Assembly (NCBI GenBank): GCA_041576015.1
Contig: JBFGLT010000046.1
Location: 1 to 18,829, forward strand
Source: JABDIY01 sp041576015
Lineage (GTDB): Bacteria > Actinomycetota > Acidimicrobiia > Acidimicrobiales > SZUA-35
DNA: 18,829 nucleotides
Direction of reading: 5' to 3'
Numbering within the stretch: the first letter of the stretch is position 1; the number at the start of each line of letters is the position of its first letter. The notes under the pieces are model-generated. The model saw only the letters and a program-made list of their open reading frames with translations. It had not been told where the DNA came from and ran no database searches. Positions 1 through 7,115 of this stretch are shown in pieces. The translations under genes were made by a program, and so were the position numbers.

Positions 1-578
1 CGCCCGACGGCGAGCGGCTCGAACTGTTGGAGGACGCCCTCCGGCTGCTCCCGCTGATGTGGGGTCCCGGCTCGCCGCCCTTCGAGGGTCACCATTTCGC
101 CACCCCTGCGGCCACGTGCTACCCGCGACCCCTCCAGGAACACATCCCGATGCTGGTCGGAGGGTCCGGCGAACGCCGCACTCTCCGGCTGGTGGCCGAG
201 CAGGCCGACGCCTGCAACCTGTTCGGCGAACCCGACGTCGTCGCCCACAAGGTCGAGGTGCTCCATCGTCATTGCGAGGAAGTCGGTCGTGACCCGGCGG
301 AACTCCTGGTGACCCAGCTCTCCCCCGTCCTGTGTGCGGCCGATCCCGACGATCTCGCCCGCCGGCTCGAGGCGGTCGGTCCGGCCGGCGCACCCGCCGA
401 GGCGGTGGCCGAACATCGAATGGCCGGCACGGTCGAGGACCACACCGGTCGGTTCCGGCTGCTGGCCGATGCGGGGGTCCAGCAGATCATCGTCTCGCTG
501 GCCGACCTCGCCGTCCCCGGTGCGATCTCCAACTTCGCCCCGGTGATCGGTTCCTTCGCCCGGACCCCCGGAAGCTGA
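1..578 (+). CDS. F420-dependent luciferase-like oxidoreductase, C-terminal part
   Basis: This is the C-terminal part of a luciferase-like monooxygenase (LLM) class oxidoreductase; the start lies upstream of the window and the first complete codon begins at base 3. The frame is open from the edge and ends with TGA at 576-578. What identifies it is the C-terminal half of the TIM barrel: a W-G-P-G-x-P-P-F-E-G segment, then Y-P-R-P-L-Q-x-x-I-P-M-L-V-G-G-S-G-E, then A-D-A-C-N-L-F-G. These are typical of the actinobacterial F420-dependent subgroup. Such enzymes use reduced F420 (or FMN) to act on diverse substrates in the cytoplasm; the substrate cannot be told from this. An SDR gene follows 86 bases downstream on the same strand, so the two may share a transcript. 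The family call is confident; F420 rather than FMN use is inference. Confidence 0.85.
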   Translation, partial: PDGERLELLEDALRLLPLMWGPGSPPFEGHHFATPAATCYPRPLQEHIPMLVGGSGERRTLRLVAEQADACNLFGEPDVVAHKVEVLHRHCEEVGRDPAELLVTQLSPVLCAADPDDLARRLEAVGPAGAPAEAVAEHRMAGTVEDHTGRFRLLADAGVQQIIVSLADLAVPGAISNFAPVIGSFARTPGS

Positions 579-664
579 ACTGCCGCACGGTTCGACTCGA
601 CGCCCCGGGCCGAGCGCGCGATTCTCACACTCGTGCTCAGCGACCGACGACCACCGAGGCGACC

Positions 665-1465
665 ATGACCGTCACGATCATCAACGGAGGGACCCAGGGC
701 CTCGGGGAGGCTGTCGCCCGAAACCTGGCGGCGAGCGGCGCCACCGGTCTCGTGCTGGCCGGCCGGTCGACCGACCGCGGCGCGGCGCTGGCCCACGAGC
801 TCACCGAAGCCGGAACCCCGACCATCTTCGTGCGAGCTGACGCGTCGAGTCCCGACGCCGCCGTCCAGATTGTGGCCGCCTGCGATGAACGCTTCGGCGT
901 GGTCAATGGCCTGGTCAACATCGCCGCCGACACGACGCGCTCGACGGTCTTCAGCGAAACCGTCGAGCACTGGGACCGCATGTTCGCCATCAACCTGCGC
1001 ACGCCCTACTTCTTCGCCCAGGCAGCGGCCAGGCTGATGATCCGCGAGGGGGTGGACGGCTCGATCGTGAACGTCGGCTCCACCTCCGGCCACGGTGGAC
1101 AACCGCGGCTCGGAGCCTACAGCATCTCCAAAGGAGCCTTGACGGTGATGACTCGCAGCCTCGCCTACGCCCTCATGAACCACCGTATCCGGGTCAACCA
1201 GGTCAACCCGGGTTGGATGGACACCGAGTCCGAGCACCGGACCCAGGTGAACGAGGAGGGAGCGCCGGAGAACTGGCTTGAGCTGGCCGAGGCGTCGCGG
1301 CCGTACCGACGGCTGGTCAAGCCGTGGGAGGTCGCCAATGCGATCGTGTTCTGCCTGTCGGCGGAGTCGGGGGTGATGAGCGGAAACTCGATCGACATCG
1401 ACCAGACCGTCACCGGGGCCGGCGACCCACGGGTGCCGACCCGGGCGGAGACGCCCTCCCCTTGA
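665..1465 (+). CDS. SDR family NAD(P)-dependent oxidoreductase
   Basis: This is a classical short-chain dehydrogenase/reductase of 266 residues, a normal length for the family. The Rossmann cofactor motif is G8-x3-G12-x-G14. The second conserved motif is N-I-A-A at 85-88 in place of the usual N-N-A-G. The catalytic tetrad is N110, S139, Y152 and K156, in the Y-S-I-S-K form of YxxxK. The C-terminal part has the usual N-P-G-W segment after the active site. The ATG at 665 is chosen because it places the glycine motif at the expected distance from the N-terminus; a weak GAGG lies about 5 nt upstream. The longer open frame upstream only overlaps the preceding gene out of frame. It follows an LLM oxidoreductase, so a shared catabolic pathway is possible. 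The substrate is unknown. Confidence 0.9.
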   Translation: MTVTIINGGTQGLGEAVARNLAASGATGLVLAGRSTDRGAALAHELTEAGTPTIFVRADASSPDAAVQIVAACDERFGVVNGLVNIAADTTRSTVFSETVEHWDRMFAINLRTPYFFAQAAARLMIREGVDGSIVNVGSTSGHGGQPRLGAYSISKGALTVMTRSLAYALMNHRIRVNQVNPGWMDTESEHRTQVNEEGAPENWLELAEASRPYRRLVKPWEVANAIVFCLSAESGVMSGNSIDIDQTVTGAGDPRVPTRAETPSP

Positions 1466-1588
1466 GCTCCGGCCCGCCCGCTCGGCATTTGAGCACGGTC
1501 AGGTAGAAGCGAGCCAGGTATTCGCCGCGCTTCCCGGCGGGGGCCGCCTGCGGAACGGAGGCTGGATTCCACCGTCGCGCCCCGGCGA

Positions 1589-2257
1589 TCAGGCTGAACC
1601 GGCCTTGGTGTAGACGATCCCCTCGCTGCGGCGGTCGACCGGTGCGAGCAGGCCCGCCGATCGCAGGCAGTAGGCCATGCGCTGGGCCTGATCGCGTCCG
1701 ATGCCGCAGGCTGACGCCAGATCGGCGGTCGTGAACTCTTCCGCCAGCTCGGCCGGGAGAAGTTCGCCCAGGTCAGCCAGGTCGGACAGCCGGATCGTCT
1801 CCACCACTCGGTCGAGTACGCGCGCGACGGTTCTCCAGCCACCCCGCCGGCGACGGGCGGTCCGGTCGCGCACCTGGTGTTTCGTCACCTCGACCAGAAC
1901 CACGTCGAGCACCAGGTTCGGATGGTCGAGCAGGGTGGGAATGCTGATCAGTTCGTCGAACACAGCGTAGATCGAGCCCCGTTGTGGCGACCGTCTCGGC
2001 GCCGCCGGCGGCCGGTCCAGCGTCGTGCGAAGTGCCACCGGATGGACGATCTGCACTCGGTACTCGCAAAGCAACCGGTCGAGCTTGTCACCCATCGCTC
2101 CGAAGGAGCCGGTTTGGATCTCGATGATCAGCGGGTCGCCCCCGTCCTCGGCATGGCGCACGATGTCGGCAACGAAGGGGCCGACCGGAACCTCGAGGCG
2201 ATCGGTCGGCAGCGCATACCGAGCCTTCAAAACGGCGTGGAGGGGCCCCTCGTTCAA
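1589..2257 (-). CDS. DUF8091-like protein with a nuclease-like core and C-terminal winged helix
   Basis: This is a 222-residue protein resembling an uncharacterised family (DUF8091 as I recall it) common in Chloroflexota. Family-like blocks are L-N-E-x-x-L-H-A near the N-terminus, D-I-V-R followed by L-I-I-E-I-Q-T-G, R-R-S-P-Q-R-G, L-L-D-H-P-N and a C-terminal M-A-Y-C-L-R-S-A-G-L-L. The spacing of D in D-I-V-R and E-x-Q in I-E-I-Q-T-G resembles the PD-(D/E)xK nuclease core, and the C-terminal 70 residues look like a winged helix. Both structural readings are inference. The start is uncertain. No ATG or GTG is in frame near the conserved N-terminus, so I use the TTG at 2257. An open frame continues to 2614, but it is not protein-like and overlaps the divergent secreted-protein gene. 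The convergent SDR gene ends 123 bases away. Confidence 0.6.
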   Translation of the reverse strand: MNEGPLHAVLKARYALPTDRLEVPVGPFVADIVRHAEDGGDPLIIEIQTGSFGAMGDKLDRLLCEYRVQIVHPVALRTTLDRPPAAPRRSPQRGSIYAVFDELISIPTLLDHPNLVLDVVLVEVTKHQVRDRTARRRRGGWRTVARVLDRVVETIRLSDLADLGELLPAELAEEFTTADLASACGIGRDQAQRMAYCLRSAGLLAPVDRRSEGIVYTKAGSA

Positions 2258-2399
2258 GGTGCCGATGATCGGTCCGGCGATGCACCCGAGGGTAGGCGAT
2301 GCTCGATACCGATCCCGCTCCGGCGCCTGCCGGCGAAGTACCCTCCTTGGGCAATGTTGACCACTTGGAGTGCTGGTCCACCACCTTGTGTCCAGGTAG

Positions 2400-2432
2400 G
2401 GTCCGGAGCCTGAGTCGGGCGAAGCCCGGACC
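2400..2432 (+). promoter_or_regulatory. 5'-leader hairpin upstream of the propeller/solenoid gene
   Basis: A perfect 7-bp stem pairs 2400-2406 (GGTCCGG) with 2426-2432 (CCGGACC) around a 19-nt loop. A competing shorter hairpin, CGGGC at 2416-2420 with GCCCG at 2424-2428, lies inside it. The structure ends about 13 nt before the Shine-Dalgarno of the 740-residue gene at 2459. The two mutually exclusive stems could be a switch or just leader structure. I do not recognise it as a known riboswitch class. Confidence 0.35.
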
Positions 2433-2444
2433 TTGGCGGATCCT

Positions 2445-2453
2445 GAAGGGGAG
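2445..2453 (+). promoter_or_regulatory. Strong Shine-Dalgarno for the 2459 gene
   Basis: A purine-rich GAAGGGGAG lies 5 nt before the ATG at 2459, with AAGGGGAG the anti-16S match. It fixes the start and sets this gene apart from most operon-head genes here, which lack such a site. Confidence 0.7.
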
Positions 2454-2458
2454 AGAAA

Positions 2459-4681
2459 ATGAAACGATTCGGTGGCTTCATCATGATGCTGCTCGTCGCC
2501 TCGGTGACCTTGGCGGTACCGACCGCTGTCGGGGCCGACGATCATGAAGCGCCGTCGCTCTGGCTGGTCGATGCCGGCACCAGGACGACGTACCGGACGA
2601 CCTTCGACGGTCAACTGATCACGTCGTTCCCCACCCCGAATACCGCGACGTCGTCGGTGACCGTCGACCCGGTCGACCGCCTTCTGTGGGGTGTCAACGA
2701 GGGCTCCGGATCCAACCCGACCGTCAACCCGGGCAAGCTGGTCAAGTACGATCGCACGGGCACCGTGATCCGCGAGATCCCGGCGTCGACCTTCGGTGGC
2801 ATGGGCGGCGAAGGCCTGGCGGTGACCGTCGGCGGCGATCGTTCGCTGTGGGTCGTCGACGATCCCTCGGCGAATGCCCCGCCCGGCCGGGTTCCGACGG
2901 TCTACAACGTCAACCCGATCAGCGGCACCCGGATCAGCTCGTTCCCGACCTCGGCGTTCGATCCTGGCGCCACCAGCCCTCAGGACATCGCCTACGACCC
3001 GTTCACCAACAGCCTATGGATCGCCGACAACGCTGCGGAGTCGGTGTACAACGTCACGACCACTGGCCTCCTGCTCGGGCGCTTCGACACCAGGACAGGA
3101 CCCTTCGCCGGAGCACCGGTCCGCAACGTTCAGGGGATCTCGGTCGAGACCGCCGACGTCCTGTGGCTGACAGCCCGGGACACCGACCGTATCTACCGGG
3201 TCACCAAGGCCGGCGACCAGATCATCCAGTCGTTCCCGATGAGCCGGGTCGACCCGAACGCCGCCAACCCGACCGGTGTCGCCTACGACAACCCGGCACC
3301 GGTCCTCGACTTCCGGGTCATCGAGACCTTTGCTCTCTTCGGTCTCCCGGATAGCAAGCTCAAGATCGAGGACGGCGACCAACTCACCGGCGCCGTCGGC
3401 CGTGTGGGGCTCGGGCCCGACGCCGAACAGGACTTCACCGACGGCCTCCTCACCGGCGAGTATCTGGTCGATCCCGATGCCGACGACTCCACCGACCACG
3501 ACGTCGTGATCTCGGGCGGCACAACCTCCGTCGGCCTGGCGGGCGTTGTGGCCTCGGCGTACGCGGTCGCCAGTGCCGCCGCCGGATTCATGCCCCAGCA
3601 GAGCTACGGGGACCTCAAGTCCGACACGACGATCGCCCTCACGCCGGGGGTGAACGTCGTCCAGGCCAAGAAGATCGAGCTCGACGGTGCCACGCTCGTC
3701 CTGACGGGCACGCCCGCCACGACGGTGATCTTCAACGTCACGGACAAACTCAAGGTCAAGAACGGCGGCGCCATCACCGTGGCTGGCGGGCTGCGGGCGG
3801 AAAACGTGCTGTTCAACATCGTCGGCGATGGCGACTCGGCCATCGAGAGCGGGGGCTACATCGCAGGCGGCATCCTCGCCCCGAACGCCAAGTTCACGAT
3901 CCAGGATCCTGGCTCCATCCTGCTCGGAAGCTTGTTCGGCGGGGACGAGATCACCCTGAAGGACGGCGGCCGGGTCCGTCAGCTCTCCGCAGCGCTCGCG
4001 CCTGGAGACTTCGGCCCAGCCGACGGTCCAGCGGCCCTCGCGTTGCCAGGAGCCAAGGCCAAGCTGAAGGACAGCGGCTCAACCGTCAGCGGAGACGTTG
4101 CGCTCGGACCGCTCTCCGAGCAGGACTTCGACAAGGGCCGCATCGACGGCCGGCTGGTGGTCGATCCCGATGCCGACAACACCAACGACCACGCAGTGGA
4201 GATCACGGGCGGGACCGTGAGCCAGCCGCTGTCCCGTGCGGTGGCCGACGCCATCGACGGGTCCACCCTGAGCGCCCGGCGCACACCCGATCAGCGAGTC
4301 CAGGAGATCAAGAACACCACAACCGTTTCGGCGGGCTCAGGGCTCACCGTCGTGGCCACCAAGAAGATCGAACTGGACGACGACGACGTCCTCACGATCT
4401 CCGGCACCGCCGGTTCGACGGTGATCTTCAACATCGAGGACAAGATCGTGCTGAAGGACGACAGCGCAATCGTTCTGTCGGGCGGCATCACGCCGGCCGG
4501 CGTGATCTTCAACGTGCGCGGGGACCATGAGTCCAAGGTCGAGGCGGCCGCCTCGGGGACCGGCACGATCGTCGCTCCCTTCGGCAAGGCCAAGGTGGCC
4601 GGCGAGGAGGCCACCTTCATCGGGTCGATGATCTCCGGCGTCGAGGTCGTCGTCGAGAATGGTGGCCTGCTCGCCCGGTGA
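2459..4681 (+). CDS. Secreted beta-propeller protein with two tandem choice-of-anchor A / ice-binding-like domains
   Basis: This is a 740-residue exported protein. Residues 1-26 form a signal peptide: a basic M-K-R start, a hydrophobic core and likely cleavage after V-G-A. Residues about 30-285 carry repeated blades with motifs such as S-L-W-V-V-D, N-S-L-W-I-A-D-N and V-L-W-L-T, each followed by a Y-x-V strand, as in NHL/SMP-30-like propellers. Residues about 291-515 and 523-740 are two homologous copies of a beta-solenoid domain. Shared blocks are a DGxLxG-type segment, V-D-P-D-A-D, a T-V-I-F-N-V/I strand, V-L/I-F-N-I/V and I-L/V-A-P-x-A/G-K. These resemble choice-of-anchor A and DUF3494 ice-binding folds. 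No C-terminal anchor, LPXTG or PEP-CTERM tail is present, so it is probably released or held non-covalently. The domains are visible; adhesion or surface binding as the role is inference. It stands alone, divergent from the DUF8091-like gene. Confidence 0.75.
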   Translation: MKRFGGFIMMLLVASVTLAVPTAVGADDHEAPSLWLVDAGTRTTYRTTFDGQLITSFPTPNTATSSVTVDPVDRLLWGVNEGSGSNPTVNPGKLVKYDRTGTVIREIPASTFGGMGGEGLAVTVGGDRSLWVVDDPSANAPPGRVPTVYNVNPISGTRISSFPTSAFDPGATSPQDIAYDPFTNSLWIADNAAESVYNVTTTGLLLGRFDTRTGPFAGAPVRNVQGISVETADVLWLTARDTDRIYRVTKAGDQIIQSFPMSRVDPNAANPTGVAYDNPAPVLDFRVIETFALFGLPDSKLKIEDGDQLTGAVGRVGLGPDAEQDFTDGLLTGEYLVDPDADDSTDHDVVISGGTTSVGLAGVVASAYAVASAAAGFMPQQSYGDLKSDTTIALTPGVNVVQAKKIELDGATLVLTGTPATTVIFNVTDKLKVKNGGAITVAGGLRAENVLFNIVGDGDSAIESGGYIAGGILAPNAKFTIQDPGSILLGSLFGGDEITLKDGGRVRQLSAALAPGDFGPADGPAALALPGAKAKLKDSGSTVSGDVALGPLSEQDFDKGRIDGRLVVDPDADNTNDHAVEITGGTVSQPLSRAVADAIDGSTLSARRTPDQRVQEIKNTTTVSAGSGLTVVATKKIELDDDDVLTISGTAGSTVIFNIEDKIVLKDDSAIVLSGGITPAGVIFNVRGDHESKVEAAASGTGTIVAPFGKAKVAGEEATFIGSMISGVEVVVENGGLLAR
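3331..4678 (+). repeat. Two diverged tandem copies of a ~220-residue domain inside the secreted protein
   Basis: Copy one spans roughly 3331-4005 and copy two roughly 4026-4678. Both begin with an A-L-x-x-L-P segment, carry V-D-P-D-A-D followed by D-H and I-S/T-G-G-T, then K-K-I-E-L-D and a T-V-I-F-N strand. The copies are clearly homologous at protein level but diverged in DNA, so the duplication is old. Confidence 0.7.
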
Positions 4682-4684
4682 TGA

Positions 4685-4719
4685 ACCTGACCCTTTCGAG
4701 GCAAACGTAGACCTGACCC
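4685..4719 (+). repeat. Short direct repeat in the gap between genes
   Basis: ACCTGACCC occurs at 4685-4693 and again at 4711-4719, 26 bp apart, directly behind the stop of the secreted-protein gene. The second copy runs into CCCCAAGGGG at 4717-4726. The pattern recalls short intergenic repeats seen beside Y1-type (RAYT/IS200-like) transposases, but no transposase is in the window. Treat it as a possible remnant only. Confidence 0.35.
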
Positions 4720-4727
4720 CAAGGGGC

Positions 4728-4757
4728 TTGGATTCGGGGGCCGTGAGGTCCTAGCCT
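4728..4757 (+). promoter_or_regulatory. Promoter for a leaderless CBS-protein transcript
   Basis: A -35-like TTGGAT (4728-4733), an 18-nt spacer and a -10-like TAGCCT (4752-4757) end 8 nt before the ATG at 4766. Transcription would start at or beside the start codon. There is no Shine-Dalgarno. Confidence 0.4.
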
Positions 4758-4765
4758 CGCTTGCG

Positions 4766-5176
4766 ATGACGAAGATCACTGAGATCATGACCCGGAACCC
4801 GACGACCATCGACGTGCGGGATCGCCTGACCGATGCGCTCCGGGCTCTCGATGGTGCGCCGTACCACCATCTCGTCGTCACCGAGAACGAGATGCCGATC
4901 GGGATGCTGTCGAGCACCGACATCTACCGGCTCCTCCACGAGCTCGACGCCGAACCCGACGGCACCTTCGGGAGCTACCTCGACGAGCAGTACACGATCG
5001 AGGACGCCATGACCCCGTCGCTCAACTCCGTCGACATCGACGACACCGTCGGCGCCGCCGCCCGGGCCCTGTCGGTGGGCACCTTCCACTCGGTGGCGGT
5101 GCTCGACGACGGAGATCTGGTCGGGATCGTCACCACGACCGATCTCGCCCGGTACCTGGCTGAGCTCGAGGCGTAG
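4766..5176 (+). CDS. CBS domain-pair protein
   Basis: This is a stand-alone 136-residue protein made of two CBS domains (about 1-64 and 75-134), which together form one Bateman module. Each half begins with the typical I-x-E/D-x-M-T segment (I-T-E-I-M-T at 4-9 and I-E-D-A-M-T in the second) and ends with a G-x-L/V-S/T-x-T-D-L/I strand and helix (G-M-L-S-S-T-D-I and G-I-V-T-T-T-D-L). Bateman modules usually bind adenine nucleotides and act as energy-state sensors; the ligand and partner here are unknown. It lies 10 nt upstream of the serine-hydrolase gene and is probably cotranscribed with it. The ATG at 4766 is supported by a -10-like element 8 nt upstream and the start of the first CBS motif. 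Confidence 0.9.
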   Translation: MTKITEIMTRNPTTIDVRDRLTDALRALDGAPYHHLVVTENEMPIGMLSSTDIYRLLHELDAEPDGTFGSYLDEQYTIEDAMTPSLNSVDIDDTVGAAARALSVGTFHSVAVLDDGDLVGIVTTTDLARYLAELEA

Positions 5177-5186
5177 CACGCGACGC

Positions 5187-6344
5187 ATGGAGGGAACCGT
5201 CCACCCCGACTTCGCCGCGGTCGCCCGCGCCCTCCAGCGAGTCGTGCCGGCCGACGGAAGCGAGGGCGGAGCGGCCGTGGCGGTGTACCACCGGGGCGAT
5301 CCGGTCGTCGACGTCTGGGTGGGACACGCCGACCGGAACGGGACCCCGTGGCGCCGGGACACGATGGCGATGAGTTTCTCGACGACCAAGGGCGTGGTGA
5401 GCACGGTGATCCATCGCTTGGTCGACCGGGGCGAGCTCTCCTGGGACGACCCGGTCGCCAGCGTCTGGCCCGAGTTCGCCAGGGCGGGCAAGGACCAGAT
5501 CACCATCCGGGACGTACTCACACACCAGGCCGGACTCCACTCGGTCCGCACCCTCGTCGACCACATCGACGAGCTGCTCGACTGGTCCCACATGATCGGC
5601 CTGCTGGCCGACGCTGAACCGGTCTGGCCGCCTCGTTCCCGAACCGGCTACCACGCCGTCACCTTCGGGTGGCTGGCCGGCGAGGTGATCCGCCGGGTCA
5701 CCGGCCTCACCGTCAGCGAAGCGGTCCAGAAGGAGCTGGCCGGGCCGTTGGGCCTCAACAGTTTTTTCATCGGCGCACCGCTGTCGGATCGGGCGCGCAC
5801 CGCCGACCTCCTGATCGATCACCCGCTGCAAAGGCGGCTCGAACGCTTCTTCGACCTGCTCGACCGGTTCGACAACACCCGGCCCGCCGTCGACGCCCTC
5901 GTCGTCGACGAGTTCCTCGACATCGCCACCACCGGACGCATCCACGATGCCGAGATCCCCGCCGCCAACGGCGTGTTCACCGCCCGCGACCTGGCCCGCA
6001 TGTACTCGGCGCTGGCGTCCCCGGGCACCCTCGAGGCCGAACCTTTGTTGTCGGCGCCCACCCTCGCCGAGGCGACGAGGGTCCAGACCAGGGGGAGGGA
6101 CGCCGTGCTGTTCGTCGACATGCACTGGCGGCTCGGCTACCACACGATCCCGACCGTCTCGGGTGTCCCACCCCGGGCGTTCGGTCACCTGGGATTCGGC
6201 GGCTCGGGCGCCTGGGGCGACCCCGACTCGGGGCTGGCGGTCGCCATGGTGCTCAACAAACTGTCCGGCACCCTCCTTGGCGACTCCCGGTTCCTCCGCA
6301 TCGGCGGTGCCGCTCTGCGCTCGGCCCGGCGGCGGTCGCGCTAG
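5187..6344 (+). CDS. Serine hydrolase of the beta-lactamase / EstB-like fold
   Basis: This 385-residue serine hydrolase belongs to the class C beta-lactamase-related family, which covers carboxylesterases, lactamases and D-peptidases. The nucleophile motif SxxK is S65-T-T-K68. The second motif is Y155-H-A in the position of Y-x-N. The third is H334-L-G-F-G-G, the H/K-x-G element of EstB-like esterases. L-T-H-Q-A-G-L at 111-117 is the conserved loop of the family. There is no signal peptide, so the enzyme is likely cytoplasmic and more probably an esterase or lipase-like enzyme than a beta-lactamase. It starts 10 nt after the CBS-protein stop with no clear Shine-Dalgarno. Its substrate cannot be assigned from sequence. 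Confidence 0.9.
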   Translation: MEGTVHPDFAAVARALQRVVPADGSEGGAAVAVYHRGDPVVDVWVGHADRNGTPWRRDTMAMSFSTTKGVVSTVIHRLVDRGELSWDDPVASVWPEFARAGKDQITIRDVLTHQAGLHSVRTLVDHIDELLDWSHMIGLLADAEPVWPPRSRTGYHAVTFGWLAGEVIRRVTGLTVSEAVQKELAGPLGLNSFFIGAPLSDRARTADLLIDHPLQRRLERFFDLLDRFDNTRPAVDALVVDEFLDIATTGRIHDAEIPAANGVFTARDLARMYSALASPGTLEAEPLLSAPTLAEATRVQTRGRDAVLFVDMHWRLGYHTIPTVSGVPPRAFGHLGFGGSGAWGDPDSGLAVAMVLNKLSGTLLGDSRFLRIGGAALRSARRRSR

Positions 6345-6406
6345 TCGCTCCCGGCGACGGCCTCCGGTCCGGCGGTTCTGCACGTGAGGGTGCCGGTCCG
6401 ATTGTG

Positions 6407-6412
6407 TACGGT
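6407..6412 (+). promoter_or_regulatory. -10 element for a leaderless thioesterase-like transcript
   Basis: TACGGT ends 7 nt before the ATG at 6420. A GTGAGG at 6384-6389, 17 nt further upstream, could be the -35. No Shine-Dalgarno is present. The identical hexamer at the same distance precedes the alternative GTG start of the DUF402 gene on the other strand. Confidence 0.4.
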
Positions 6413-6419
6413 CAGGTCG

Positions 6420-7115
6420 ATGCCGTTCCACGTGCCCACTCGGTTCGAAGGCGCACCGGGGCGAGCCCAGGGAGGCTACTCGGCCGGAATGCTGCACGAC
6501 GGACGTCCCCGGCGTGCGTGGTTCCGATCGGCCATCCCCCTCGACATCGACCTCGACGTCACCACCGCCGGGGACACCACGACGGTCCGGCACCAGGGCA
6601 CCGTCGTCCTCGAGTCACAACCGGTGGAATCGCTCGCCGATCCACTGCCGGCGGTACCGATGGACGCAGCGGTGGCCGGGCGGGCATCGGCGGAGGCGGC
6701 CGGGTTCCACGACCTGATCGCATCCTGCTACTCCTGTGGCAGCCGGAACGACACGCTTCGCACCCATCCGGGCCGGGTGGACGATGGCGAGGTCTGGGCG
6801 GCTCCGATGACCTACCCGGAGTGGACCGCCACCGACGGTGCCGTCGATCCCTGCCACATCTGGGCGGTTGTCGACTGTGCACCCGGATATGCCGTCGCAT
6901 TCGACGGTCCCGAGCCACGGTTCGCCTTCACGGGATGGCTCAGCGTCGACATCCGGTCGGCGATTGAGCCCGGCCAACCCGCGGTCGTCGTCGCCGCGGC
7001 AAGCCCGTGGGAGGGACGCAAGCGGGCCGCCAAGAGCGCGCTGTGGACCGAAGATGGCGAGCTGATCGCCTGCTCCGAATCGTTCTGGATCGCGCCGGCG
7101 GGCGTCCCACAATGA
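6420..7115 (+). CDS. Hotdog-fold thioesterase-like protein
   Basis: This 231-residue protein resembles tandem hotdog acyl-CoA thioesterase-like proteins of actinobacteria. The first hotdog signature is G-R-A-Q-G-G-Y-S-A-G-M-L at 14-25, the segment that starts the long central helix. The middle carries C103-Y-S-C106-G-S-R-N, matching the F-x-C-G-P-x-R element of the family, then H-I-W-A-V-V-D-C at 146-153 at the start of the second helix. The two cysteines could bind metal, but that is inference. The ATG at 6420 is preferred over an in-frame GTG at 6384 because a TACGGT -10 element sits 7 nt before it and the extra residues are not family-like. The gene overlaps the SulP transporter gene by ATGA at 7112-7115, so the two are translationally coupled. 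A role in acyl-CoA metabolism is likely; the substrate is unknown. Confidence 0.7.
   Translation: MPFHVPTRFEGAPGRAQGGYSAGMLHDGRPRRAWFRSAIPLDIDLDVTTAGDTTTVRHQGTVVLESQPVESLADPLPAVPMDAAVAGRASAEAAGFHDLIASCYSCGSRNDTLRTHPGRVDDGEVWAAPMTYPEWTATDGAVDPCHIWAVVDCAPGYAVAFDGPEPRFAFTGWLSVDIRSAIEPGQPAVVVAAASPWEGRKRAAKSALWTEDGELIACSESFWIAPAGVPQ

Noticed and set aside
583..610. GGTTCGACTC resembling a tRNA T-loop
   Set aside because: The flanking bases do not form a T stem, and no anticodon or acceptor arm can be drawn.
1536..1548. GGCGG-GGG-CCGCC hairpin between two convergent genes, as a terminator
   Set aside because: The stem has only 5 bp with a 3-nt loop and no T tract; such hairpins are common by chance at this G+C.
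2258..2614. Upstream extension of the DUF8091-like frame
   Set aside because: It overlaps the signal-peptide region of the divergent secreted protein, and its translation is unlike the family N-terminus.
5130..6593. Long antisense frame over the serine-hydrolase gene
   Set aside because: Low-complexity Gly/Val/Arg/Asp composition, while SxxK and H-x-G motifs lie on the plus strand.
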